DNA of 64,000 bases from Turnera subulata (GCA_028386065.3 JAKUCV010007854.1:66762-130761); one strand, 5' to 3'. Shown: positions 45,998-61,200, counted from the first letter of the stretch. Made by a program: numbers and translations. The notes: generated by a model from the letters alone, not told the origin.

Positions 45998-46947
45998 TGG
46001 ATTAATGTCACATTTCGTCCTTGTGTTGCCTCCTTAAATTGAAATTCGTCCTTGTGTTGAGTTTTGATTGGTTTTGATCCGTCAGTTGGTCAATTTTTTA
46101 AGGTTTTAGTCATTTTTATCGATTTTACCCCTAAATTCAGTACTTTACTGTTTAAACCAGTTTACCCACCTGAAATTCGACCCAACTAACCGACCCAACC
46201 CGTAACCTTATTCAAAATTCTCCAATAAATAAATAGCTCTACCTCCCAACATCAACAATTTTAAAATCATAAAAAAAAATATTTTTAAAAATTTATTAAA
46301 AAATTAAAAAATCATAAATCAAATTATTTTATAAATTTTAAAAATTTTAAAGTTTAAACCTTTCTTCTCCACATGTTTTTTTTCTTTTTTCTTTTTATTT
46401 TTTAAGTTAAAAATTTGCAAATTTAAATTTTTTTCTCTACTTTTGTTCTTTTTTCTTTTTTTCCCTCCTTTCTTCTCCACACAAGTCCTCTTATAATAGT
46501 AGTAAAAAAGGCATAGTTGACTTAGAGTGGTAAGCTTTTTCTCTGCTTGTCTAGAAAAAATTATATTTTAAAAAATTTTTAAACTAAAAGATAATTTACT
46601 TTATGATTTTTTATTTTAAAAAATGTTTTAAAATTTTTTTGTACTTTTTTTAATGATTTCTAAAATTTTGATATTTGGAGGTAGAGTTATATATTTATTG
46701 GAGATTTTTTAACGGGTTCCAGATTGGGTGGGTTAGTTGGGTCGAATTTGAGTTGATAAACTGGTTTGAATGGTAAAATCCTGAATTTAGAGGTAAAATC
46801 GATAAAAATGACTAAAACCTTAAAAAATTTCAATTTGAGGGGGCAACCTGTAAATGTAGTAGAGGGGGCAAAACCAATCAAAACTCAACACAAGGATGAA
46901 TTTTAATTTGAGGGGGCAACATAGGGACAAAATGTGACAGTAATCCA
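45998..46947. mobile_element. Foldback/MITE-type element with ~250-bp inverted ends
   Basis: The left arm (45998-46245, TGGATTAATGTCACATTT...) is matched in inverted orientation by the right arm (46676-46947, ...AAATGTGACAGTAATCCA). Shared words include TTTTTAAGGTTTTAGTCATT and GACCCAACTAACC. Flanked by CATTTTAA (45990-45997) and TATTTTAA (46948-46955), an 8-base target duplication with one mismatch. The centre is AT-rich and non-coding. It lies about 1.4 kb upstream of the CKX start. Confidence 0.7.
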
Positions 46948-46955
46948 TATTTTAA

Positions 46956-48354
46956 TACATGTAGTAGAGGGGGCACATAAGCATAGAAGAGAACCCATAA
47001 ACTCTCCACATCACATTTGTTATGTAGCTGAGGATTGTGTTGGGGACTGATGTATGGTAATAATTTTTTTAAAATGCAGTTGACTACCCTTGCCAGTAAT
47101 CAGCCTTAAAAAAGAAAAAAAAAAAGAAAAAAGTAAAAAGAAAGGCTGAGGCTGGTTACTTGTAATTTTTGGGTTCCCCTGTTTTTCCACTTCTCATATG
47201 ATTACTTGCTCACCACCCTTTGATTGTGAATAGTGCAGAACCACAGGTTCACCAATACTACGGGAACTGGAAATCTTTTGCTCGCTCACATGCAAGTTGC
47301 AGCACAAGAAAAGTGAAGAAAGCAATAATTGCAGCGGTGGAAAACTTATGAACAAATAAACAAGAGAATCATTCGGAGTTTGTCCAATTGCTGGGAACTA
47401 AGGCTTCAAAGCCATCTATAAACAGCAGAAAGGGGCAGGGGAGTAGTCTTTCCGTGCTTCCTCCAATCCAAGTTGTCATCCCCATCTTCACTGCTCTTCT
47501 TCTTATTACACTCTCCGCAGTAGTTGCTGAGAGGGGTCCAACGCAAGCCAATCATAACCCTTCACCCCACATAACACACACACATGGATTTGGATTTCAC
47601 ATGTCCCCATGGACCCCTGACGATCACCATACCCCACACTAGCTATTCTTCTTCTTCTCTCTCAAATAAATCAAAGGGAGGCCCCATAGTCCTTCTCATC
47701 TGATCTCAAAGTAGATACGCGATGCTTACATTCCGACAGCTATAGATTCGAGAAAAACACAATCCATCATCATTCATGTTTGCGAGACGTAGGTATCGTA
47801 TGGGCATGACTGGGCATCAAAGGCAGGGAGATACGCTTGGTAGCACAGCCATTTATTATTTTCTTAAAATGGGAAAAAGTATCCTAAACATGGCTAATGG
47901 GAAAAATACTTAAGACACATATTTGTCTTTGGTGGAAAAGGAGCCATTGTGGTTGCAACTGTTAGAAAAAGTGTGAAGATCTGTGTAATCTTCCTTTCTT
48001 GTGACTTTTCCCCTTCAACTTGGCATCCAAGTGATGGCTTCTCTCATAAATAAAAGAACCCAAAAGGAAGAACAAAAAGAAAATCCTAAAACTCTTCCAC
48101 CTTGGTAGGCAGTCTTCATACGGATTCTTAAACATGAATATTGGTTGACCAGGCCAACCAAAATCCCCACCTTTAAATTCACTCCTCAACCCTTCATTTC
48201 TTTGGCTCTCTCATACCACTTCTTTTGCTTTTGCTCACAAACAAACAGGCAACGGGAGCTTGCGAATTCTTCTTTTTTTCTCTTTTTCCCTCCCTTTCAA
48301 AACAAAGCTCATTTTTCTTCTCTCCTCAAGTTCCTCAACTTCTTAAACTGTCAA
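46956..48354 (+). promoter_or_regulatory. CKX upstream region
   Basis: Non-coding. An A-rich tract at 47108-47138. CATAAATAAAAG at 48046-48057 is a possible TATA box about 300 bases before the ATG; the stretch after it would be a pyrimidine-rich leader. A frame at 47388-47642 has no ATG and is not called. Confidence 0.35.
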
Positions 48355-50610
<2,256 letters not shown>

Positions 50611-52610
50611 CAAAGGGTTTAACCCACATATTTATATTAGAAAGAGAAGCCAAATACTGTGTGTGTGAAGATGCCGTAGCCCTCTGTAAATAGATAACAT
50701 CTTGATCTCCTATCATGCCATGTACTGCAAGTGTAACTAGAGGATGTAGGAACTAGTAGACAATTCCTCCCAGGAAACAAGCAAAATATTTAAAATGCGA
50801 CTAACTATTAATGCTGTAACAGGCAGTACTTGAAAACAGTATCTTTATAGACATTATGGCTAATTCCATCAATAAATCTAATCTCAAAAGCATCAATAGT
50901 TTCCACATGATAATTAATTAAGGCGAGCACAATCATGAAGGAAAGTTCCCATTGATGCAAGTTTTCCAAATGGAGGAAATGGCCAGAAACAGAAAAAAAA
51001 ATAAAAATAAAAAACACCAAACTAGTCGATAAAAATTGAACTCCAGATTAATATGACTCAAAACAAGACTGAAACATAAGCCACTCACTTCTTCCAGTAT
51101 AGGAAATAATCTGTAAAAGCAGAACTTGTTTGGTTCAAATACTAAGATTTATATTATATAGCTCATTATTGTGTGGCAATGTGAAATTTCTTTCAAGTGC
51201 CGCAGCTGTAAAGACGATGAAACTTATGGTTTTTATGGGCTAGCTTCTCTCAGAATTAGTCATACAACGAAATTGCAATTTAGGTCTTGTTCCTACTTTG
51301 GTTCACTTGTTTATCAGCTGCAGTCTAATGCCAAAGACAACCAGGAGGACATTAAGAGAAACAAATTACAAAATCTCATCAAGGATTCTGACTTTACTAT
51401 CATGCTGAACAACTGGACTAGAGTGCATTATCACAAGCACAATAAAAATGTAATAAAATCTTTCACAGAATTATTAGGCCACTAACACTACTTATCAACC
51501 AAGATTCTCTTAGCCTTATAAACTTGCACTTGAAATGATGAATAGGTTTTCGCATGGCCCCGCCGTGAATTGTATGTGATTCTCTTTTTTGCTTTATCAA
51601 CAAACAATCATTAGGGAAGTGAATCCTCCCCAATTTCATTGCGGATTCATCTGATAGAATGTCAACCTAAAAGATGACATCTGATGGGAAAGGTGAAGTA
51701 AAAGAATAGCAATATTTTGCTGCTATTGAGATATCCTCGAGATCTTGGAATGTCTCTATGTCAAAGTGTTGGGACAATAACCTTCAATGGTTCACACAGT
51801 TTCTTCTTTCTGTAATCCTTGTAATTCGAATATTACAAGAAAGTGTTGAGATAAATGGAAACTCTATGGCTTTATAGGCTCAGAATGCCTACCATTGCTT
51901 TCAAATTTATTTATGCTGCCAGCAGGAAGACCATTTTGCCACAGAATACTGTGAAGCGCCAATTTCCCATTGAACACAAATGACTTACCATGCAACATTT
52001 GCAGAAAAGGCATCCCAGTCTCAAAGGGGTGTATCAGGATTTACAATTTGCTCAGTCGGCAATTTACAGAGCCACTTTACAATTGAAATTGCAACAATTT
52101 GATGACATTACATGCTAGTTCCAGGATTTTAGCAAGGAAAATAGAATGAAATGCCTCAAGTAGAATACTGTTTTCTTGTTTAGCGACAAACTTAGGTGTT
52201 GCTTTGCATGAGACAATTGCATAATCTGTTGGAAAATCAAAAGGCAAATACAAACATTCACTGATAGAAGCTCCTTAACAAGTTGGAAATGCCATCAGCG
52301 GAAGTTGACCAAAATGGTGTTCATAAGTGCAAAACTGTTATGTGGACCATGGATACAGAAAACAAAAGAATTCTTACTGACGCATCTTCCCTATAAACCG
52401 AAGAAATGGGTTCATCTAGCACGATGGCCTGTGAAGGAGATGTCACACTCCATTGGTCAACAGGGTATGAGTGGCCAGTAAGCTTGGAAGTTTCAGCTAA
52501 AAGGATTCACATGCAGAGTTGCATTTAGTCCTGATTCCAATAATTGATGATGACTTAAAGAAACTTTAAAACTCCCATCTTTTTCATTGCAGCATATTTG
52601 TCAGACGTCA
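50611..52610. other. CKX 3' region and intergenic DNA
   Basis: The first few hundred bases presumably include the CKX 3' untranslated region. The open frame at 51171-51485 starts with GTG and has no recognisable content. Nothing else supported. Confidence 0.4.
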
Positions 52611-55600
52611 TCAGGAACTCCGCGTTTCAAGAAAAGCATAATGCCATGCAGCAATGGCATATGACAAGCTAAAAACAGAGGACAAAGTAAGAACAGCAGA
52701 CAAGTATGTAAACTACAAGTTGTAAGAACAAATATAACTCATAAAAAAGTTGTGATCACACCCCATACTTTAATTTTCATGCTCAGTTGGCATCTAAGGT
52801 AAGCAATAACAGCAATTGCTGCTCCCTAATGTGTCTGTCAGAATCTAAATCCAAACAAGGAAACCACAGTTCTTCCATATTCCATGCAAAATGCCAGTAT
52901 TTTTTTCCAATTTTTTTTGATACTAATGAGTATCCCAGCTCGACAAGCCAGACTAATCTCATCCGTGGCTCGACACCCAATCTCGCTTCCCGGGCATTTA
53001 GCCTATCAACTGCTTGACTAATGCGATCATACAGGGCTGGTGAAGAATTTTGAAGCAATCAATTGTTTCAAGCAGGGTTACCAATTCCAAACTATAATTA
53101 TTCTTGTTCACTCATAGATACTCCATAGCTCACAAGTTTTTGATACAAGAGTAAACCAGAAAAGTCAGTTTCTTATCCATCCATAAGGGGAAAGTAAAAA
53201 GCAGAAGGTTGTGAACTCCATAAGAAGGAAAACAAAATCAGATAGAATAGGGAATAGAAACCTCCCTCATGTCTAAATATGAAGTTGCACCGTCTTCACA
53301 CAAACAAAACGCTGTAGTGGTTAATGCCTGTTTACCTAAAACTGGCAAGCAGCCAAGTCTTCTAGTACATGCTTCTTCTGAATTTTTAGCCACACATCTC
53401 TAAATATTTGGCCTGCATCTTCATGGAAATATCCATATTCTCGGGATAGATATGTTCATCTTTCCATTAATTTAAAATTTCAGAGACAAAATAAGCAATG
53501 TTATCAGATAGCATGCAGAAGCTAGAGAGTCAATAAAAGCATGATATAAAAATGTAATGACAAAAATGATCTAAAATAAACTGAGGACCAAACTATGAAG
53601 AAAACAAAAAATAGAAATTCTTATGCTTCTACGGGGTGGGTAGAAAAACTATTGATGTAATTTTGAAGTATCTCAAAAAATGAAAAACAATCGTACTAGA
53701 AAACCTACTATTTGCCAGTGTATTTCAACTGACAAATATAAAATCGTCCATGACATTTCTTACATCATGTTTGCACATGCAGAAGACTTAATCAAAAGAA
53801 GTCCAGCTATAAACACATCTGATGAATGGTCTAAACACAAAAGGAGATTGAAACCTAACTAACCTGGTCATAGCTCTGCCTATCTCTATCATGTAAAGAT
53901 TTTACAGCGTCCTTCGAACTTCTCATTGCTGTAGGCGAAAGGCCAAGCCAACATAAAAAGGTGATCTAGCATTTTAAACAAAAGACAGAAAAGGTTGAAG
54001 CTAAGTAAAGTTTATCCTTTTACTATTTTTCATTCCCACTTTTAAAGGAGATTACCATCAGTGTTAGCACTCGTTTAACAGTAAGTATTGAAGAAAAGAT
54101 ATCCACTACCAGTAGATTCTCTTGGTGCTCTCTTTGTTGCCGTTCAGCAGGATTCTTTACTCTTTTCTTTTCATTAACTCATGCAAAAGTGATGAGAAAT
54201 ACATCAAGTACAAAAAAGGTTCCTTCAGATGTTTTTCTTTTCCCAGTACTGCTTAGGTGAAAATTTTGTAGTTGTTTTTCATTACTTGACAAAATCATGT
54301 GACTGACAACTGATAAACCCAAGAACAAAAGAAATGAAATACAAGAGGAATGGCCAAATTTGAACCATCAAGTGAACGAAGTTAGAAGAATAGCTTAGCT
54401 TTGGATCAATGAAGATGCATTCCCATGTGGCCACATGGTATATGGGTTACTGAACATACATAAAATCTTGACTCAAGACTTTGCATAGAAGGCATCCAGT
54501 ACTGGGGTCTAGGGCAATAGGATGAAAACTTATTGCTACAAAAGAAACAAAAAACCTCATTCTGAATCCATATGTTTCATAAACAGTGAGAACATTACAA
54601 AGGAAATAGCCTTCAATTATATAGAATAACGTTCTCAATAAATTAACCAACTATGATCTTTAACTTCATGCAGAAACCAATAAGATTTATCCCCTAACAT
54701 GTTAAATGTATAAATAGAACAGGTGCCCAATCTAGTTGAAGTGAGCGCAACTCTCACATCTTGCATAGTCTAGCTAATTTATCAACCCCATAAGATTGAC
54801 AAACCTAATGATGAGTGCATTTCTTGTAATATGACATGGCTTATGGCTTACCCAACAGATTGTGCATCCATAAAAGCCGCAATATACGAGGATAATACTA
54901 AATTTATCAATTTTCAGATTGAGAAAGTTCACTAAAGATACAATACAAACCAGGAAACAGAACATGAGAAAGGAATAGGGGAAGGAGAGTTGAATGGCTT
55001 TAAACAATTTGAAGTACAATGCTCTAGAGCATCTCAATGGGTAGTTGAATACCTTGGCCAGAGAAAACTGCTCAGACCCACATGCATGAAGCAGGTATGG
55101 CGACTCTGAAGAAACAGTAAAGCTATGTTGATCAGATAAGATTACGAAAGCATCTTCCAGGATAATCACACAGAAACACACAAAATATCCCACATGAGGT
55201 TTAACGTGTGTCACACACAGAATTTACACCATATTGGGAGCAAGCAGTTGGCAGAGAGTTATAGGAAACCCATAAGTTAATTTAGCATCATCGCACTTGT
55301 TCCAACAAGATTCCAAAAGATTTGGGTAATAGCAGATTGTAGGTAGATACATCCAAGAGTGAGAGAATAAAACCAACCCAAATAGAAAATTGAAGAAATA
55401 CATGAAGAGAACCGGTTCTCTTGTTTCCAATGCAATCAACCCAAATCTCACACACATTGCGGAATGAAACAGAATACGCATAACAGAGAAGCATAAACCC
55501 AAACCCATCAAATAAATATAAAAAGGGAGAAAAAGGTGTTACCGGGGATCACAGCAGCCGGATGCTTTGTGTGGATTCGTAAGCTGTTATGTGGATGCCT

Positions 55601-55740
55601 TCTTACAACAAAAGTACAAATAGCTACCACTCAATCAATCTCACACAGAAGACACACGGGAGGGAGAAATCGAATCTAGAAAAATAGTAGTGGTAGCAGT
55701 AGTCATCCTCAGGCTCCCCTAAATCCGACAAATCATCGTC
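52611..55740 (-). CDS. Candidate multi-exon minus-strand gene, unrecognised and incomplete
   Basis: Several minus-strand segments look like exons with proper splice edges: 55105-55053 (after TTTCTTCAG, before GTATTC; SPYLLHACGSEQFSLAK), 54177-54110 (NEKKRVKNPAERQQREHQEN, before GTAGTG), 53928-53864 (MRSSKDAVKSLHDRDRQSYDQ-type text, after CGCCTACAG, before GTTAGT), 53439-53336 (EYGYFHEDAGQIFRDVWLKI, ending in TAG before GTAAAC), 53036-~52929 (LYDRISQAVDRLNAREARLG, after CTTCACCAG) and 52668-52611 (after TTTTTAG; LSYAIAAWHYAFLETRSS then TGA). A leader exon ending CCCCG/GTAACA near 55543 is possible. Reading phases do not all fit together, so exons are missing, wrongly bounded, or the gene is decayed. 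I do not recognise the protein; it is short, charged and helical-looking. Confidence 0.35.
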
Positions 55741-55744
55741 ATTG

Positions 55745-56010
55745 TACTACTAGATAAGTTACACGCACAGCACGAAACAACAAAATACAGTTGATTTCTC
55801 TTAAAATATTTTCTGAAAAACGGTTTATCATTTCGTGCTGTAGGGTGGGTCCCGGCATGTTCGTAATGGATTCTGCCATAAAAAATTGACTCCCTCCCAG
55901 GACCATTACAAAAATATTTTCTCTTCTCCTTTCGAAAAGTGAAAAAATGAACCCCGGAAGAAGGGAGGCAAAATTTGAGTGTGAAGACATATACACATAG
56001 CCCTAAGCGA
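55745..56010. repeat. Dispersed duplicate block X, copy 1
   Basis: About 220 bases (55789-56008) recur in the same orientation at 60688-60897 with many substitutions and small indels; shared words include AACGGTTTAT, GTAGGGTGGG and TGAAGACATATACACATAGC. The flanking TACTAGATAAGTTA (55747) recurs at about 60416. Non-coding; it borders the LINE relic. Confidence 0.7.
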
Positions 56011-56275
56011 TTCTGGGGATATCTGAAGATGGCTGCCGCATCAAATTTTATTTGGGCCTGCCTGCCGCCTTTGATTGGCAAGGCAAAGAGGGAAGTTTTC
56101 CAGGAGAGCAGAGAAAAAGTATGGAATAGGATAGAAGGCTGGAAGGATGTTTGTTATCAAAAGCTGGCAGAAAAATTTTGGCTAAAGCGGTTGCGCAGGC
56201 CATACCATCGTACGCCATGTCTGTCTTCAAGCCACCAACTACCCTCTGTACGTAATGTAATGAACTGACCTGCCT

Positions 56276-57431
56276 AATGGCTAGGCTTTGGTGGGGGGGC
56301 AACAATGATGACAAGAAGATACATTGGGTCAATTGGCAAACACAGGCGGACTTGGGTTTCGAGACCTCACCACTTCCAACTTGTCTCTCCTTGCTAAACA
56401 GGGTTGGAGACTTCCCCAAAACCCACACTCCCTCTGTGCACGAGTGTTAAAAGCAAAGTATTTCAAAAACTCTTCATTCTTGGAGGCCAATCTTGGGCAC
56501 AGGCCCTCATATACATGGAGAAGCATCCTTCTCGGTCGTGAAACCCTACAGAAGGGCCTCATACGGTCCATTGACAATGGTTCAACCACACTCATTGCTA
56601 AGCACCCTTGGATTGTCAGGCCTTGGACTTTCAGGCCCTTACTTCTCAGGAGAGCTGTGAATGCTGAAACTGTAGGCAGCTTGATGCTCACCAACCCAAG
56701 GAGATGGGATGTTTCCAAACTCCAAAGTCTATTCTTGCCTATAGATGTCGCGACCATACGCTCCATCCCTCTACCTCATGAAGACATTAATGATATCTGG
56801 AGCTGGGCTTTCCCCAAAAGAGGCACTTTGTCCACCCGCAGTGCATACTATGTATGCGCAACAGTCCTTTAAACTCCATGATGCAGGCCTGCTCCTCCAC
56901 TGCTTGTCATGTTAACGGTGTATGGCACAATATTTGGCAGGCTAGCATCCACAACCGTGTCAAAAAATTTTGCTGGAGAATGGCTCACAACGGTCTCCCG
57001 GTACGTGGCAACCTATAGTCAGATGGAAAGTAATAACTGATGGTACTTGCCAGCGCTGTGGGGTAGCCACCGAGACTGTTGCATATGCCATCTTCCTCCG
57101 TAAACATGCAGTCGCCGTATGGGCACGAACCAAATGGCGTGATACTGCTACAATCCATAGAGATGAAGACATCCATGACTTCTTGGGGCGCTTCTTACAG
57201 AATGAAGGAGAAGAGGATGCTGCGCTGGGGGTGACTGTGATGAGTCACATTTGGACAACTCGTAATGCAGAGCTATTCCAGCTGAAGAAAACCCATGCGA
57301 TCGAGGTAGTGGATCGAGCCAGACGTTTACGGGACGATTTCCTTGATGCCAGGAAGCGTACTGGAGCTACTGAGCATTCCTTGAGGTCTAGGCCACCCCG
57401 AAACCATCTCACAAGTGGGAGCCAAATTTAG
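56276..57431 (+). pseudogene. LINE (L1-type) relic: end of reverse transcriptase and zf-RVT region
   Basis: Text runs ARLWWGG...KKIHWVNW, GLGFRDLTTSNLSLLAKQGWRL, RVLKAKYF, LGHRPSYTWRSIL and DIWSWAFPKRGTLSTRSAY, then in shifted frames IWQASIHNRVKKFCWRMAHN and, last, WKVITDGTCQRCGVATETV with the Cys pair of the zinc-binding region, ending TAG at 57429. This is the C-terminal third of a plant LINE ORF2. Frameshifts near 56872 and 57015 and stops disable it. The catalytic reverse transcriptase core and endonuclease are absent, as is a poly(A) tail. Confidence 0.85.
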
Positions 57432-58165
57432 TGACCAAATTTAATGTTTAGTAGTTAATTATAACCATTTAGTGACTAAATTAATATATTGTCATTATTA
57501 TATTTTTTTATTAATATTATTAATTACAACTAAAAATACATAGTTGTTAATAGTTCTCAATAGTACTCACTAATGAATAGTGCACGTGAACCTATGTGAC
57601 AGACAAGCTTGTTTCTTTTAACATGAAGAAAAAAATATTTTTTAATGAAGGAAAACTAATAAAACCTTCTTCCTTTCTTCATCCATCCCACGTTCACTCT
57701 TCTCAATCCCCTCTTTCCCTCTTTCCCCTCTTTCCGCACCCCTCAAGCAATGGCAATTGATAAACTGGCGCAAAAAATTTTATCTTTACCGCCACATTTT
57801 GGAGCAAATAAAGTTTTCTCCATTCATATAATTCAATTTTTCTTTCTCTACCCAACAAGTGTTGTTCAAACGGCATTGAATTTGATATGTGTGCATATCA
57901 TATATTAATTGGAGCATAAAATGTCCCTTTGGCCAAGCATTTAGTTAAGAACCATGCATTTTATTTATGCTTTAGCTTATTTTCTACTACCATTGTCTTC
58001 ATTAATTGATTCTTGCTTTCAGGTGCCTTTTGTAGCAAAATGATCTGATTTTTGAAGAATTGAAGCCCTTTATGGAATTCTGGATGGTTTGGAGCCAATT
58101 CATGAAGATTTCTCGACGATGAGTTTTCAACGGCGTCACACCGTTGAAACCCGCGGACCAGAACC
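57432..58165. other. AT-rich spacer, no gene recognised
   Basis: Contains no convincing coding frame. A pyrimidine-rich stretch lies at 57665-57750. Confidence 0.4.
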
Positions 58166-59260
58166 TGATGCTAATTATATTTTTGCGTCAAAAGAGAATT
58201 ACTAGCTATTTAATATGAGTTGTCTTAACCAACTTGCTGGAAACTTCTATTAAAGGAAAGAAAGCCTGCTGCGACTAGAAAAGGAAGAAAAGAATCCTAA
58301 AAACATTAAATCATAGTTTTTAGCTACCTAAGCTAACTTCTAGGAATTAATGCTAGGGTTTCTAGGAAATTTAAGAGAGGTCGGCGACAACAGAAATATA
58401 TTGTTGGGGACTCCAGAATTTTGACGGGAGCAGCAGGAGGCTGAAGGCAGAAGCTTTTGTCCAAGTTCTTGCTAGTTTTTATTTTTGTTTTGTTATGAAC
58501 AATTTCTCCATGTTAGTTTGCTATTTTATTATGAACTAATTCTCTTTTCTAGATCAAGAGGGATGTAGCTACTTGATTTCTTTTATGGTTTAATTACTCC
58601 TCGAGTAGTTTTCTTATTCGTGTTCTTGATTGATTTGTGTGTGCTTAATTCAAGTTTGAAGCCTGATCACCTTTATTACTTGCCTTAGGATTTAAACCAA
58701 GTACCGACAGGAGAAGTTTAATTCTGGAAAGATACAAATCAACCTTGATCTAGAGACTGAAAGGTAATAGATTATTGTGGAATTAGTAACAACACAAAGC
58801 ATCATTGCTATTAGGAATAGGTTTGATCCACGATAGTGGTAAGATTGACCTCTGAGACGAAGTTATACCTCCAAAAGTCGATAATTTCACCCTAGGTTAT
58901 TACCCATCAAGAAAACGAGTAGAAGGCTGTAGATTTTTAGCAAATAGTGTCGTTCCGTTCGCGGACACAGAACAAAGTCACCCTGTTAGCAGAATCTGGA
59001 AGATAATTAGGGCATAAAAGGATAGAGTAGTGAACCCCGATTGATCTAGGCTTTCTCACATCTGATATCTTCATATTATTTACGATTTAAATTTTTTTAT
59101 TTTACTGTCGAATCGCAATTTTATTTTATAATCTCCAAATCTTCATTATTTTACTGTTTTCAGCCTAACGGAGTGAGTCTGTTGATTAGTTATTTTTTCT
59201 AGTCCCTGTGGATACGACCTTGTGTGCTACCTCGATCTGTGCACTTGTAGATTTTACACA
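58166..59260 (+). mobile_element. Athila-like LTR
   Basis: Putative start TGATGCTAATTATA and end TTTTACACA. The end region holds CCCTGTGGATACGACC (59203) as in 1-1335. A site TGGCCCCGTTGCGGGGGA follows at 59270-59287, close to the TGGCGCCGTTGCCGGGGA site of Athila elements. The left boundary is a guess from the TG dinucleotide. Confidence 0.5.
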
Positions 59261-59269
59261 TCAAGTTTT

Positions 59270-60130
59270 TGGCCCCGTTGCGGGGGACTAGCGTTGATAT
59301 AATTGATTAGCAATTTGATTTGTTAGGCTTTCTTTTTAATTTACCGGTTTCTTTTCCCACTTTTCAGGTTTGTCCAGCTAAAAGACGTTAAAGAAGCGCT
59401 GCTCGGGAGGCAACCTGATGAATTTTTATGTTTATAAATATTTATGTTTATTTTATTTTTCGATTTTCTGTCTTTTGCATTCAACAAGTTCAAAAGAAGA
59501 TAAAAGCAAAGAAAAGAGCATAAATGGCTAGAATTCAGGTGAAGAATGTCCTAACATGGAATTAGCAGAATCAGAGAAGCATCTCTAAACTCTATGTCAT
59601 TTATATTGTTTTTTTTATTTGTTTTGTTTTTTTTGTTTTGTTTATGCTTTGTGTCCATTAATTTATCCAGGACACTATTCTGTTTAGGTTTGGGGGTGCA
59701 AATTTGCAATTTGTGGCTTGTTTATTTTCTGCATAAACTACTGTGCGTGGCCAAAGGATTATATTATTTTATTTTGATGTTTGCTTATTTCGGTTTGCAA
59801 CGGTGTGACTCTGTTCAGTACTACTTGTGTTCATTTAGCCTTGAAGAGACTTATTTTCTATTTGCCTTGAACAAAAACAGAACCAGGTCATTAAATCCCC
59901 ACTGAAAATCACTTGCAAGTTTGAGTTCTTGATTAAGTTTTGCTAAGATGATGTCCTTAGGATTTGGATTGCTTAAACCTTTTTGAAATTTTACAAGAGA
60001 AGCAATATTTTGTCCTAGAACAACTCTAAATGAAATGCAATCTCTGCTTTCTTAGAGGCATGGCTATATTTGGAAGTGCGTGATGACTATCTAATTCAAT
60101 CCTAGAAAAGAAATGTGCTATGTTGTTTCT
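59270..60130 (+). mobile_element. Athila-like internal remnant without pol
   Basis: After the primer-like site come GCGCTGCTCGGGAGGCAAC (59397) and, near 59670-59700, GGACACTATTCTG then TTTAGGTTTGGGGGTGC; both are phrases of the non-coding region after pol in Athila-type elements. Gag and pol are missing between them. The open frame at 59594-59905 is low-complexity Phe/Leu and is not called. Confidence 0.45.
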
Positions 60131-60204
60131 TTTTCCCGAATTCTTTTCTGGGCTATATGCTATGCATGAAAAATGATGGTGTAAGCGGCATTCTTGCTAA
60201 AAGG

Positions 60205-60400
60205 AGATTGCATCCAAAATAACCTTAATCCGAGATCTATAGCTGGAGTTATGTTTGTTTTACTCCAATTGCTTCATTTGAGCCCAAGAGAAACCATTAT
60301 TAATTTTGTTAGCGTCGCCCCACGACCGGCAAAAAAAATGGGAAGAAATATGGACAATGTGCTCCGGCAGACCCTAGGAGTCGTACTGTGAGCATCACAA
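60205..60400. repeat. Dispersed duplicate block Y, copy 1
   Basis: Recurs at about 61045-61200 in the same orientation; shared text includes GAGATCTATA, TTTTACTCCAA and CCCAAGAGAAA, then CCCCACGAC. Diverged. Non-coding. Confidence 0.65.
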
Positions 60401-60412
60401 TGCCGCCTAAAC

Positions 60413-60897
60413 TTTACTAGATAAGTTATCCGCATAACACGAGTTCAATAAATTTTATCCACCTGAACTTTCTGTCAACTCTCAACAACCCCAAAAACCT
60501 AAATTTTACTTTTCTCCATTTCACCTCAATTTTTTTTTAAAAAAATTATTTTCTTTAAGTTTCCCTTAGATTCAATCGGGTTTCCATCCACCTAATTTAA
60601 TAGGTACGCATGAGTTATAGCACATGCCAAATTCTCAATCATTAAATATTGATAATAGATAACTTTTTCTTAGTAAAGTACAGAATACAATTGATTTTTA
60701 CTGGAAAACGGTTTATTATTTCATGTTGTAGGGTGGGCCCTGGCATGTCCGTGATGGATTCTGCCATAAAATAATTGACTCCCAGGACCACTAGAAGATA
60801 TTTTCTCTTCTCCTTTTGAAAAGTGAGAAATGAACCCGGAAAGAAGGGAGGCAAAATTCGAGTGTGAAGACATATACACATAGCCCTAAGCAAGATT
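60413..60897. repeat. Dispersed duplicate block X, copy 2
   Basis: Matches 55745-56010, but the two halves are separated here by about 235 bases (60450-60685). Confidence 0.65.
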
Positions 60898-61044
60898 GAT
60901 ATCATTAGCATAGAGACGAGAAAAGCAGAGTGCACCTATAATTTTCATTTTTGAACAATAAATTTCTTTCAAGAGTGTAGACACGGATTCTTACTTAAAC
61001 ATAAAAGTTGTAGAGCTTTTGTCTTGCCTTTGAAAAAGGTCTAT

Positions 61045-61200
61045 AATCACCTTAATCTGAGATCTATAACTAGAATTATGTCTATTTTACTCCAACGGCT
61101 TCATTTTAGCCCAAGAGAAATCATTACTGAGTTTGTGAACACCACCCCACGACTGGCGAAAGATGAACAATGCGTCTCCGACAGACCCAAGGAATTATAG
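61045..61200. repeat. Dispersed duplicate block Y, copy 2
   Basis: Second copy of 60205-60400; ends with GACAGACCCAAGGA where copy 1 has GGCAGACCCTAGGA. Confidence 0.65.

Noticed and set aside
47388..47642. 84-codon frame with a hydrophobic stretch and His-rich end, resembling a small secreted peptide
   Set aside because: The frame begins with TTG; the first upstream in-frame codon of interest is a stop (47349-47351) and there is no ATG before the hydrophobic part, so it is not a plausible plant gene without unseen splicing.
51171..51485. 104-codon plus-strand frame after CKX
   Set aside because: Starts with GTG, has no recognisable text and no supporting splice context.
59594..59905. 103-codon frame rich in Phe and Leu
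   Set aside because: T-rich sequence of the Athila-like remnant gives hydrophobic low-complexity text.
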